Shown here: piece after piece, positions 1-6,520 of the stretch
Position numbering within the stretch: position 1 is the first letter of the stretch
Layout of the letters: each line of letters starts with the position of its first letter
Assembly (NCBI GenBank): GCA_002335115.1
Contig: DDCR01000143.1
Coordinates: 1-15,953 of the forward strand
Origin: Oceanospirillaceae bacterium UBA2001
Lineage (GTDB): Bacteria > Pseudomonadota > Gammaproteobacteria > Pseudomonadales > Balneatricaceae
Reading direction: 5' to 3'
DNA: 15,953 nt
Position numbers and translations under genes: made by a program
Notes under the pieces: model-generated
Told to the model about the DNA's origin: nothing
What the model saw: only the letters and a program-made list of their open reading frames with translations
Databases searched by the model: none

Positions 1-1455
1 CGCAGACTGGTGTGACTTAGTGACAGCATGGCCATGTAAGCTCAAATCATCACGCATTTGTTGCACTAGATCTGCCATTGCTGCACCTTGGTCGTAGAGG
101 GTTTTCCTGCCCGCTAAGTCTAAAGCCTGAATACCGGTCGTACCCTCATAAATGGTGAGTATGCGAGCATCCCTTTGGTGTTGTGCTGCTCCTGTTTCTT
201 CAATGAAACCCATGCCCCCATGTATTTGCACACCCAGGGAGGTCAATTCTTGCGAAATTTCAGTACACCACCCTTTTACAATAGGAATAAGTAACCCAAC
301 ACGCTTGTGAGCTAAGCCTCTAGTGGCTGCATCCGGTGACAGCTGGCTTAAATCGATTTGGGCGGCATTAACATAGGCCATGGCTCGGCAAGCTTCAGTC
401 AAACTGCGCATCGTCATTAACATGCGGCGCACATCTGGATGGTGAATAATAGCACCTCGTTCCCTAGTGCCGGGGGCAGCACACTGCACTCGATCCCGCG
501 CATACCTAAGGGCTCCTTGGTAAGCTCGATCTGACAAGCTTACGCCCTGCAAACCGACGAGTAAGCGTTCATTATTCATCATGGTAAACATGGCGGCTAA
601 ACCCTGATGGGGTTGACCCACTAAATAGCCAACAGCACCTTCGTTATCGCCGTAACTCATAACGCATGTGGGACTGCCATGGATACCCATTTTGTGTTCT
701 ACATTAATGGCATACACATCATTATGCTCACCTAAACTTCCATCTGCATTGATTAAGAACTTAGGCACAAGAAATAAGGAAATGCCTTTGACGCCATCAG
801 GCGCGTTTGGCAATTTAGCCAGCACTAAATGAATGATATTCTCAGTCATACTGTGGTCGCCCCAAGTGATATAAATCTTTTGGCCTTTAACTAGAAAGTG
901 ATCTCCATCAGGAGTTGCTGTGGTGGTAATGACTGCCAAATCTGTGCCTGCATGAGGTTCAGTGAGGTTCATGGTGCCAGTCCATTCACCGCTAATCATT
1001 TTACCTAGGTAAATATCCTTTAAACGATCACTGCCATGGGCAGCGATTGCTTCCGTAGCTCCTGCGGTTAACATGGGGCAAAGTGCAAGTGCCATGTTAG
1101 CCGCATTCATCATCTCTGACACGGGCATAGAAAAAGTGAACGGTAACCCTTGCCCACCATATTGTGGATCAAAGTAGAGGCTATTCCAGCCCCCTTGAGC
1201 GTATGCTTGATAAGCTTCCTTAAAACCTTCGACCGTTTTAACGCCACCTTCTGTTAAAGTCACTCCTTGTTGATCACCAAAGTGGTTGATGGGAGACCAT
1301 ACTTCGTGAGCTAACTTATCCGCTTCGGACAACACCGCCTGCAACAAATCTTCGCTGGCATCTTGGTTGTCAATTGCTAAGGCGAAATTAGGTAAATCAA
1401 GCAAACGATTAATAACAAAGTTCATTTCTTCTAAGGGGGCTTGGTATTCACTCAT
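1..1455 (-). CDS. Acyl-CoA dehydrogenase (long, DmdC/FadE-like family), C-terminus cut off by window edge
   Basis: This is a flavin-dependent acyl-CoA dehydrogenase, which introduces the alpha-beta double bond into an acyl-CoA in the cytoplasm. The frame is open from ATG at 1455 to base 1, giving 485 residues; the long family runs to about 590-600, so roughly 100 C-terminal residues are missing. The N-terminus (MSEYQAPLEEMNFVINRLL) fits the extra N-terminal segment of the long family that includes 3-methylmercaptopropionyl-CoA dehydrogenase. Residues 162-172 (MNLTEPHAGTD) are the flavin/substrate-site signature. YEGTTGIQ carries the expected catalytic glutamate at residue 437. An AAAAGAG stretch precedes the ATG as a plausible ribosome site. 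The gene is divergent from the MaoC hydratase across 155 bp and near an acyl-CoA synthetase, so it probably works in beta-oxidation-type catabolism. A DMSP-pathway role is possible, but substrate cannot be told from sequence. Confidence 0.93.
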   Translation of the reverse strand, partial: MSEYQAPLEEMNFVINRLLDLPNFALAIDNQDASEDLLQAVLSEADKLAHEVWSPINHFGDQQGVTLTEGGVKTVEGFKEAYQAYAQGGWNSLYFDPQYGGQGLPFTFSMPVSEMMNAANMALALCPMLTAGATEAIAAHGSDRLKDIYLGKMISGEWTGTMNLTEPHAGTDLAVITTTATPDGDHFLVKGQKIYITWGDHSMTENIIHLVLAKLPNAPDGVKGISLFLVPKFLINADGSLGEHNDVYAINVEHKMGIHGSPTCVMSYGDNEGAVGYLVGQPHQGLAAMFTMMNNERLLVGLQGVSLSDRAYQGALRYARDRVQCAAPGTRERGAIIHHPDVRRMLMTMRSLTEACRAMAYVNAAQIDLSQLSPDAATRGLAHKRVGLLIPIVKGWCTEISQELTSLGVQIHGGMGFIEETGAAQHQRDARILTIYEGTTGIQALDLAGRKTLYDQGAAMADLVQQMRDDLSLHGHAVTKSHQSA

Positions 1456-1526
1456 GTTAGGCGCTCTTTTTGGATCAGTTGCAATTTAAGGTGTGTATCA
1501 TAATTAAGGTAATTTTAGCCTGACAT

Positions 1527-1555
1527 TTGTAGCCAAGCGAAATAATGCCTATCAT
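1527..1555 (+). promoter_or_regulatory. Candidate sigma70 promoter for the MaoC-like hydratase
   Basis: TTGTAG (1527-1532) and TATCAT (1550-1555) are separated by 17 bp. The -10 matches consensus at five of six positions and the -35 at only three. It lies in the 155-bp divergent spacer and would give a leader of about 50 nt before the GTG start. This is a by-eye match only. On the opposite strand a TATGAT-like -10 sits at 1497-1502 for the dehydrogenase, but without a good -35. Confidence 0.3.
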
Positions 1556-1610
1556 GCTGACCCACGGGTTCCACTAAGAACTCACGAGGCAACTTTTAAA
1601 GGAGTAGTAT

Positions 1611-2039
1611 GTGAATAACCAACATGGGTATTATTTAGAAGATTTAACCATAGGTATGGAATCAAGCTATCAAAAAACGATTACAGAAACGGACATTGAT
1701 GCCTTTGCAGCGCTTACTGGCGACACTAACCCAGTGCACTTAGACTCAGAATATGCCGCCACGACTCCTTTTAAGGCACGCATTGCGCACGGTATGCTTA
1801 GTGCAGGCTTAATTTCAACGGTGTTAGGTACTCAACTGCCAGGCCCTGGATGTATTTATTTAGAACAGCAGATTAAGTTTAAGGCCCCTGTGTTTATAGG
1901 CGATACTTTAGTGGCCACAGTGACCGTAGCGGATATTAATCAACGTCGTGGCAGGGTAAGCCTGAAAACTCAATGTTTTGTAAACACCAAGTTAGTTGCA
2001 GACGGAACTGCTTCGATGATGGTCGACAAAAAAAGCTGA
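1611..2039 (+). CDS. MaoC-like single hot-dog dehydratase, (R)-specific enoyl-CoA hydratase (PhaJ-type)
   Basis: The predicted reaction is hydration of trans-2-enoyl-CoA to (R)-3-hydroxyacyl-CoA in the cytoplasm. The 142-residue length is that of a single hot-dog MaoC/PhaJ subunit, which normally dimerises. The signature GDTNPVHLD holds the catalytic pair D38 and H43, followed by AHGMLSAGLIS, the usual strand-helix after the active site. The start is GTG at 1611, placed by AAAGGAG at 1598-1604 with a 6-nt spacer. The nearby ATG at 1609 is immediately followed by TGA in its own frame. It is divergent from the acyl-CoA dehydrogenase and ends 6 bp from the oppositely oriented KfrA-like gene. (R)-hydratases can feed polyhydroxyalkanoate synthesis or accessory beta-oxidation; no PHA synthase is in view, so the pathway is open. 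Confidence 0.9.
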   Translation: MNNQHGYYLEDLTIGMESSYQKTITETDIDAFAALTGDTNPVHLDSEYAATTPFKARIAHGMLSAGLISTVLGTQLPGPGCIYLEQQIKFKAPVFIGDTLVATVTVADINQRRGRVSLKTQCFVNTKLVADGTASMMVDKKS

Positions 2040-2045
2040 CGCTGA

Positions 2046-3161
2046 TTATAATTTAGCCGTTAGACGTCTAATTTCTTCCTCGCGGGCAATCAATGTGCGT
2101 TGCAGACCTAGGAGGTTATTATTAATTTCAAGACCTTCAACTTCTCGGGCTTTGATTAATTTGCGCAGGTCTTTCTCTCGCCTTGATGCATCAGACTTTT
2201 CTACCATCGCTCGTTTTTGTAATTCTTTAACATCAAATTCACGTTGTTGCAGAGCATCTTCTAAACGTTTTACTCTGTTGGTCGATGCTAAGGCTTGACT
2301 ATTAGATTGTGACATGTGGCGAGACTGATTAGTAATCTCCCCTCTATACTTACGCAATTCTTCTTCCTGACTGCGAATCTGACTAAACTGGGTGTCTTGG
2401 GTCACTGTGCCTCTGGCTGCCACACCCTGCAATTCTTGAACCTGAGAGTTTAATCCGGCTTCTTTTTTGCCCCAATCATCCCTCAGTTTATCCAGTTGAT
2501 GGCGATAGTAATTGACCTTGGATTCTAATTTACCAATATTTGTATTGTTTCGGGTTGTCTCTTCTTTCATGCGATTATCAAGCTGTTTCTTAGCTTCATC
2601 ACTACTTGAAATGGCCCGCTTCATTTCACTTTTCGCCTCAGACACCGTGTTTTTCATGGAGCTAATGGTTTTTTCAGCAGACTGTAAATTGCTGCGCAAC
2701 ATGGCTCGCTCTGCTTCTAATTTTTTTAAATTATTTTGGCTATCTTTTAACTGCACACGCAAACGCTGGTTGGAACCTTCAACTGCTTCTAACTGAGCTT
2801 TAGCTAAATAAATTTCGTCTTCCAGAGCAATGCCTGTCGCATTAACGAGTCTGTCACTATTGGCATTGAGTTCTAATTCTAAACGAGCATCCCTAAGGGC
2901 ATTATCCCAAATCATTTGCACTGTTTGATAAACGGTTTCTGGAATATCAGGCCGATTATTAGGCTGAATAGTGCGGCGAAAAGCAACTCTGCTTTCTTGC
3001 TTGATCCACCAATGCTCTAGCTGCCTGCCTAATTCTTCAGAGGGTTTAATACGCATTATATCTGCAATAGCTTGCACACTGATCTGTTCTCCTGATGACA
3101 GTAGGTCATTGGCAATTTTGTGCAACTTAACTTTATCGATCTGATCGTCCATTAGGTACAT
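2046..3161 (-). CDS. KfrA-like DNA-binding protein with long coiled coil
   Basis: The N-terminal region (about residues 8-110) resembles the KfrA N-terminal domain (winged-helix DNA binding, known from plasmid KfrA), for example KIANDLLSSGEQISVQAIADI followed by the LEHWW segment. From about residue 115 to the end it is highly charged and rich in K, E, Q, R and L, with heptad-like spacing and few prolines, so a long coiled coil is expected. The start is uncertain: a TTG at 3188 extends the frame by nine residues but lacks a close ribosome site. ATG at 3161 (371 aa) has a weak AGAGA upstream, and ATG at 3152 is also possible. It lies 70 bp downstream of the acyl-CoA synthetase on the same strand and ends tail-to-tail with the hydratase. 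Chromosomal function is unknown; a nucleoid, partition or regulatory role is inference. Confidence 0.75.
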   Translation of the reverse strand: MYLMDDQIDKVKLHKIANDLLSSGEQISVQAIADIMRIKPSEELGRQLEHWWIKQESRVAFRRTIQPNNRPDIPETVYQTVQMIWDNALRDARLELELNANSDRLVNATGIALEDEIYLAKAQLEAVEGSNQRLRVQLKDSQNNLKKLEAERAMLRSNLQSAEKTISSMKNTVSEAKSEMKRAISSSDEAKKQLDNRMKEETTRNNTNIGKLESKVNYYRHQLDKLRDDWGKKEAGLNSQVQELQGVAARGTVTQDTQFSQIRSQEEELRKYRGEITNQSRHMSQSNSQALASTNRVKRLEDALQQREFDVKELQKRAMVEKSDASRREKDLRKLIKAREVEGLEINNNLLGLQRTLIAREEEIRRLTAKL

Positions 3162-3231
3162 TTGTCTCTGAGAGTTATAATAGGCCAAAAATTAATCTTG
3201 TTAAAACCTCCAAAATTCTACCCTAATTTAG

Positions 3232-4845
3232 CTAAACAGGCACCATTTTACGCAGTACAAATTTTTGTATTTTACCTGTCGCTGTTTTTGGCAAGGAGCC
3301 AAACACAACATGCTTGGGTACTTTAAAGCGCGCCATATTGTCCCTACAATATTCAATCAGTTCTACTTCTGTTGCTTGGGCATCAGGTTTTAAAGACACA
3401 AAAGCGCACGGGGTTTCTCCCCATTTCTCATCAGGCCTTGCCACAACAGCAGCTTCAAAAACTGCTGGATGGCTGTAGAGCACACTTTCTATTTCGATTG
3501 AAGAAATATTTTCTCCTCCTGAAATAATAATATCTTTCGCACGATCCTTAATTTCCATGTAGCCATCGGCATGCCAAACGGCCAAATCACCAGTGCGAAA
3601 CCAGCCGCCCGCAAAAGCATCAGCTGTTGCAGATGGATTTTTAAGGTAACCTTTCATGACCATGTTGCCACGTAAACATATTTCACCAATCGTTTCACCA
3701 TTTTTGGGGACAGGTCGCATCGATTCTGCATCCATGACTGAGTGATCTTCTTGTGCTGGGCTTCTTACTCCCTGGCGAGACTTTAACGCCGCTTGCTCTG
3801 ACTTGGGCAAATGGTCCCACAAATTTGGCTGCCACTCACAAATTACACAAGCGCCATAAGTTTCAGTTAGGCCATAAACATGTGTCACATCAAAGCCTAA
3901 TTTTTCCATCGCTTCAATAACAGCTGCTGGAGGAGCTGCACCTGCAGTCATTACTTTAACTTGATGGGTAATGCCAGTTTTGTCTTTTTCATTAGCATTA
4001 TTAAGCATATTGAGTACGATCGGTGCCCCACCAAAATGCGTTACTTGCTCTTGTTTAATCAGTTTAAGTAGAACTTCTGGTTTCAAATGTCTAATAAAAA
4101 TATTAGTTCCAGCCATTAAAGCTGTGGTCCATGGGAAACACCAGCCATTACAATGAAACATAGGCACTACGGTCAGAAATTTAGGGTACTTGGGCATATC
4201 CCAGCTAAATGCCATACTCATAGCGGTTAAGTAAGCCCCACGGTGATGGTAAACCACTCCTTTAGGATTGCCTGTGGTACCCGATGTGTAATTCAGACTG
4301 ATGGCTTGCCACTCATCTGCTGGCATATGCCACTCACTGTCCTGATCCCCTTCATCAATAAGCTGTTCATAAGTCAACTCCCCAATAAGTCGCCCGCCTT
4401 CAAAGCTAGGATCATCTATGTCAACAACTAAGGGGTTTACCTGACACAAAGTCAATGCTGAGGCCACAGTTTCAGAAAATTCACGGTCTACAAACACCAC
4501 TTTAGTTTCAGCATGATCAAAAATAAAAGCAATTGTTTTCGCGTCTAAACGAGTATTAATGGCATTAAGCACGGCGCCAGACATGGGTACTGCATAATGG
4601 GATTCAAATAATTCTGGACCGTTATGAGCGACTAAAGAAATCGTATCACCCAGCTCTATACCCCGACCTTTGAGTGCATCAGTCATAGCACAGGCTCGTT
4701 GATATGTTTGCAACCAAGTGCGACGTATCTCACCATATACTTGGGCTTCAACCGCCGGATAAACCTCCGCAGCCCGTTTGAGCATCGACAAAGGCGATAA
4801 GCTTTGAAAGTTGGCCTGATTTTTATCTAGATCAGTGTTATACAT
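3232..4845 (-). CDS. AMP-forming acyl-CoA synthetase (DmdB/AlkK-like fatty-acyl-CoA ligase)
   Basis: It activates a carboxylic acid with ATP and CoA to acyl-CoA via an acyl-adenylate. With ATG at 4845 it is 537 aa, the usual size. Visible ANL-superfamily motifs, in order, are the P-loop YTSGTTGNPKG (186-196, followed by VVYHHRGA), YGLTET (324-329), GWFRTGDL with the ATP-ribose aspartate near 420, the hinge and A8 region KDIIISGGENISS, and the C-terminal catalytic lysine in TATGKIQK (about 525). The open frame extends to GTG at 4854, but an AGG-type ribosome site lies 8 nt before the ATG, and MYNTDL is a typical family start. It is 87 bp downstream of rluC, same strand. Close homologues include medium-chain acyl-CoA ligases and methylmercaptopropionyl-CoA ligase; substrate is undetermined. 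Confidence 0.92.
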   Translation of the reverse strand: MYNTDLDKNQANFQSLSPLSMLKRAAEVYPAVEAQVYGEIRRTWLQTYQRACAMTDALKGRGIELGDTISLVAHNGPELFESHYAVPMSGAVLNAINTRLDAKTIAFIFDHAETKVVFVDREFSETVASALTLCQVNPLVVDIDDPSFEGGRLIGELTYEQLIDEGDQDSEWHMPADEWQAISLNYTSGTTGNPKGVVYHHRGAYLTAMSMAFSWDMPKYPKFLTVVPMFHCNGWCFPWTTALMAGTNIFIRHLKPEVLLKLIKQEQVTHFGGAPIVLNMLNNANEKDKTGITHQVKVMTAGAAPPAAVIEAMEKLGFDVTHVYGLTETYGACVICEWQPNLWDHLPKSEQAALKSRQGVRSPAQEDHSVMDAESMRPVPKNGETIGEICLRGNMVMKGYLKNPSATADAFAGGWFRTGDLAVWHADGYMEIKDRAKDIIISGGENISSIEIESVLYSHPAVFEAAVVARPDEKWGETPCAFVSLKPDAQATEVELIEYCRDNMARFKVPKHVVFGSLPKTATGKIQKFVLRKMVPV

Positions 4846-4932
4846 AAAGGACACCTGCTTTGATTTTTAAACGGTCTGGAGCATAACGAAACAATATTGA
4901 TAGTGCCAGCCACAGTACGCATGAGTCTGATT

Positions 4933-5898
4933 TTAGCACAAACGCTCAACAGCGCTTTGTAACCGCTGATCTAAGGGCGCTCGCACATCGATTTTTTTAT
5001 CCGTACTTGGGTCGACCAAACGCAACTGAGCAGCATGTAAAAATAGTCTATTTAGACCTAATTGTCGCTGCATTAGATTAACATCGTCTAAACCATATTT
5101 AGGATCACCCACTATTGGATGTCCCATATGCTGGCAATGTACCCGAATTTGGTGGGTTCTGCCCGTTATGGGTTTAGCCTCAATGAGGGTGAATGGGCCT
5201 AAGTTTTGTAGCACTCGATAACGTGTAATACTGCGTTTACCTTCCTGCGCTACGCGCACCATGCGTTCACCAGACTGCACGACGTTTTTCATTAGTGGGG
5301 CATCCACTTTTTGACAAGATCTGGGCCAGCCACCAATAACTAATGCTTGGTAAACCTTATCGATACCACCTTCTCTAAGTTGGGCGTGAATGGCTCGCAA
5401 AGTGGAGCGTTTTTTAGCCACCATAATACAGCCCGAAGTATCTCTATCTAGGCGGTGAACAAGTTCTAAAGACCGTTCATTTGGGTATAATTGACGCAAG
5501 CTTTCAATTAAACCAAGGTTGATGCCACTGCCGCCATGCACAGCTAAACCATGGGGTTTATTGATAATCAGCAAGCCCACACTTTCGTATAAAATGGCCT
5601 CACGCAACTGTTTTTCTAAGCCTTTGCCTACCGCTGGTGGCGCGTTCGGCGCTGGTAACTTAACGGGTGGCACGCGCACAAGGTCACCATTTTTGAGTTT
5701 ATAATCTGGTTTGATACGGCCTTTGTTAACCCTTACTTCCCCCTTCCTTACAATGCGGTAAATTAAGCTTTTAGGAGCTCCTTTGAGCTGAGTCATGAGA
5801 AAATTATCGATACGCTGCCCGACCCTATCATCATCAATAGGAATGAATTTAACAACCGATGCGGTCAATGGAGGTGGGGGGGTTGGCTTTTGTGGCAT
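4933..5898 (-). CDS. rluC: 23S rRNA pseudouridine(955/2504/2580) synthase RluC
   Basis: It isomerises specific uridines of 23S rRNA to pseudouridine. The 321-aa product (ATG at 5898; a TTG two codons upstream also keeps the frame open) has an N-terminal S4 RNA-binding domain (about residues 25-90, including RIDNFL and VRKGEVRVN). This is followed by the RluA-family catalytic domain with HRLDRDTSG, catalytic aspartate at residue 152, and the conserved segments LLIINKPHGLAVHGG and GRTHQIRVH. The assignment to RluC rather than RluA or RluD rests on the S4 domain plus the head-to-head position next to rne, the arrangement known in Escherichia coli and Pseudomonas. The N-terminus contains a proline-rich stretch. 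No strong ribosome site is seen before the ATG. Transcription may continue into the acyl-CoA synthetase 87 bp downstream. Confidence 0.95.
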   Translation of the reverse strand: MPQKPTPPPPLTASVVKFIPIDDDRVGQRIDNFLMTQLKGAPKSLIYRIVRKGEVRVNKGRIKPDYKLKNGDLVRVPPVKLPAPNAPPAVGKGLEKQLREAILYESVGLLIINKPHGLAVHGGSGINLGLIESLRQLYPNERSLELVHRLDRDTSGCIMVAKKRSTLRAIHAQLREGGIDKVYQALVIGGWPRSCQKVDAPLMKNVVQSGERMVRVAQEGKRSITRYRVLQNLGPFTLIEAKPITGRTHQIRVHCQHMGHPIVGDPKYGLDDVNLMQRQLGLNRLFLHAAQLRLVDPSTDKKIDVRAPLDQRLQSAVERLC

Positions 5899-6353
5899 AA
5901 ACAATAAACTAGTGGCTTAATTATTTGCGGGACAAGGCCTTAAATGGTAACATATGATCACTGAAACTGACATTGAAACAGTCAGTGGGCACAAAGATAA
6001 TGGCCCAGTTCAGTTAACCAATTTTAGGTGGGGCCTGACAAACCTAGCCTGTTGATTTTGACGTTATGCTTGATTCTTACCAGCACCTCAAAATCCGAAT
6101 GAAATAGGCTGTAACTTGGGGTATTCCCAGTTATTTAACGTAAAACAAACCGTTTTACCCAGTTACGGCGAATTAATTTATGCTTGGTGTTTAGGTGGAG
6201 ATGTACCCTACCCATGGACCGGTCTGAACAAATGATGACAGTGCTGAGGCAGGCACAAAGGGGCAATGTCCCAATCTATAGAATAAACAGAGCCTTTTCA
6301 TATGATTTGAGCTGCTGGTGAGTGAACTTGTACGTTAGCCTATATGATTGATA

Positions 6354-6383
6354 TTGCTAGATAAAACAGACCAATAACATAAT
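6354..6383 (+). promoter_or_regulatory. Candidate rne-proximal promoter
   Basis: TTGCTA (6354-6359) and CATAAT (6378-6383) are 18 bp apart, matching consensus at four and five of six positions. Transcription from it would start near 6390 and leave a leader of about 130 nt. In that case the 10-bp inverted repeat at 6381-6409 would straddle the start site as an operator-like dyad rather than a leader hairpin. Promoters further upstream are equally possible. Confidence 0.28.
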
Positions 6384-6409
6384 GTAAATTGTACAGTTGA
6401 ATTTACATT
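6381..6409. repeat. Perfect 10-bp inverted repeat upstream of rne
   Basis: AATGTAAATT (6381-6390) and AATTTACATT (6400-6409) are exact reverse complements separated by 9 nt. In RNA this would be an A/U-rich hairpin about 110 nt before the rne start codon. In DNA it could be a regulator dyad. It is the longest perfect inverted repeat I found in the intergenic region. Confidence 0.7.
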
Positions 6410-6441
6410 TATCCGAGAAGGTAATGGTTTCCCCCACCGTT

Positions 6442-6459
6442 AGGGCTCTAGCGAGCTCT
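6442..6459 (+). promoter_or_regulatory. GC-rich hairpin in the predicted rne leader
   Basis: AGGGCTC (6442-6448) can pair with GAGCTCT (6453-6459) through seven base pairs, one of them G-U, closing a 4-nt loop. It sits about 60 nt before the rne ATG. No uridine tract follows directly, so a terminator is unlikely. A leader element recognised during rne autoregulation is possible but unproven. Confidence 0.45.
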
Positions 6460-6520
6460 CGTGCACCCGTAAAAATATTAATTGCCGTTGGGTAGATGGG
6501 TTTCAAGAAATTTGAACACC

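Larger units (their letters stand above)
5899..6520. promoter_or_regulatory. 622-bp divergent rluC/rne intergenic region with many inverted repeats
   Basis: No convincing protein-coding gene lies here. By eye I find six inverted repeats. They are CACTG-AA-ACTG with CAGTCAGTG (5959-5987); GATTTTGA with TCAAAATC (6054-6061 and 6088-6095); GTAACTTGGG (6111-6120), able to pair with CCCAGTTA at 6126-6133 or at 6158-6165; GTAAAAC with GTTTTAC (6140-6158); AATGTAAATT with AATTTACATT (6381-6409); and AGGGCTC with GAGCTCT (6442-6459, one wobble pair). In E. coli the long rne leader is structured and mediates feedback control by RNase E itself; a similar role here is inference. Promoters for both rluC and rne must lie in this region. 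Confidence 0.7.

Noticed and set aside
2060..2071. TTAGACGTCTAA palindrome near the hydratase/KfrA-like tail-to-tail junction
   Set aside because: As a hairpin it has only about four pairs, lies inside the KfrA-like coding sequence and lacks a clear T tract. Not convincing as a terminator.
3186..3211. Strong GGAGG (minus strand, 3211-3207) ahead of the KfrA-like gene
   Set aside because: It is 18 nt from the TTG at 3188 and far from the ATG at 3161, with an in-frame TAA just before the TTG. No well-spaced canonical start exists, so I did not use it to fix the start.
4846..4932. TGGCAC on the minus strand upstream of the acyl-CoA synthetase, reminiscent of a sigma54 -24 element
   Set aside because: The TTGC that should follow at fixed distance is absent (ATAT instead).
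6214..6321. 35-codon open frame (MDRSEQMMTVLRQAQ...) in the rluC/rne spacer
   Set aside because: GGAG lies too far upstream of the ATG, the composition is not distinctive, and the region is better explained as structured leader. It might be a leader peptide, but nothing supports that.
6482..6520. Upstream in-frame TTG start giving RNase E 13 extra residues
   Set aside because: The conserved family N-terminus MKRMLINA begins exactly at ATG 6521; no ribosome site precedes the TTG.
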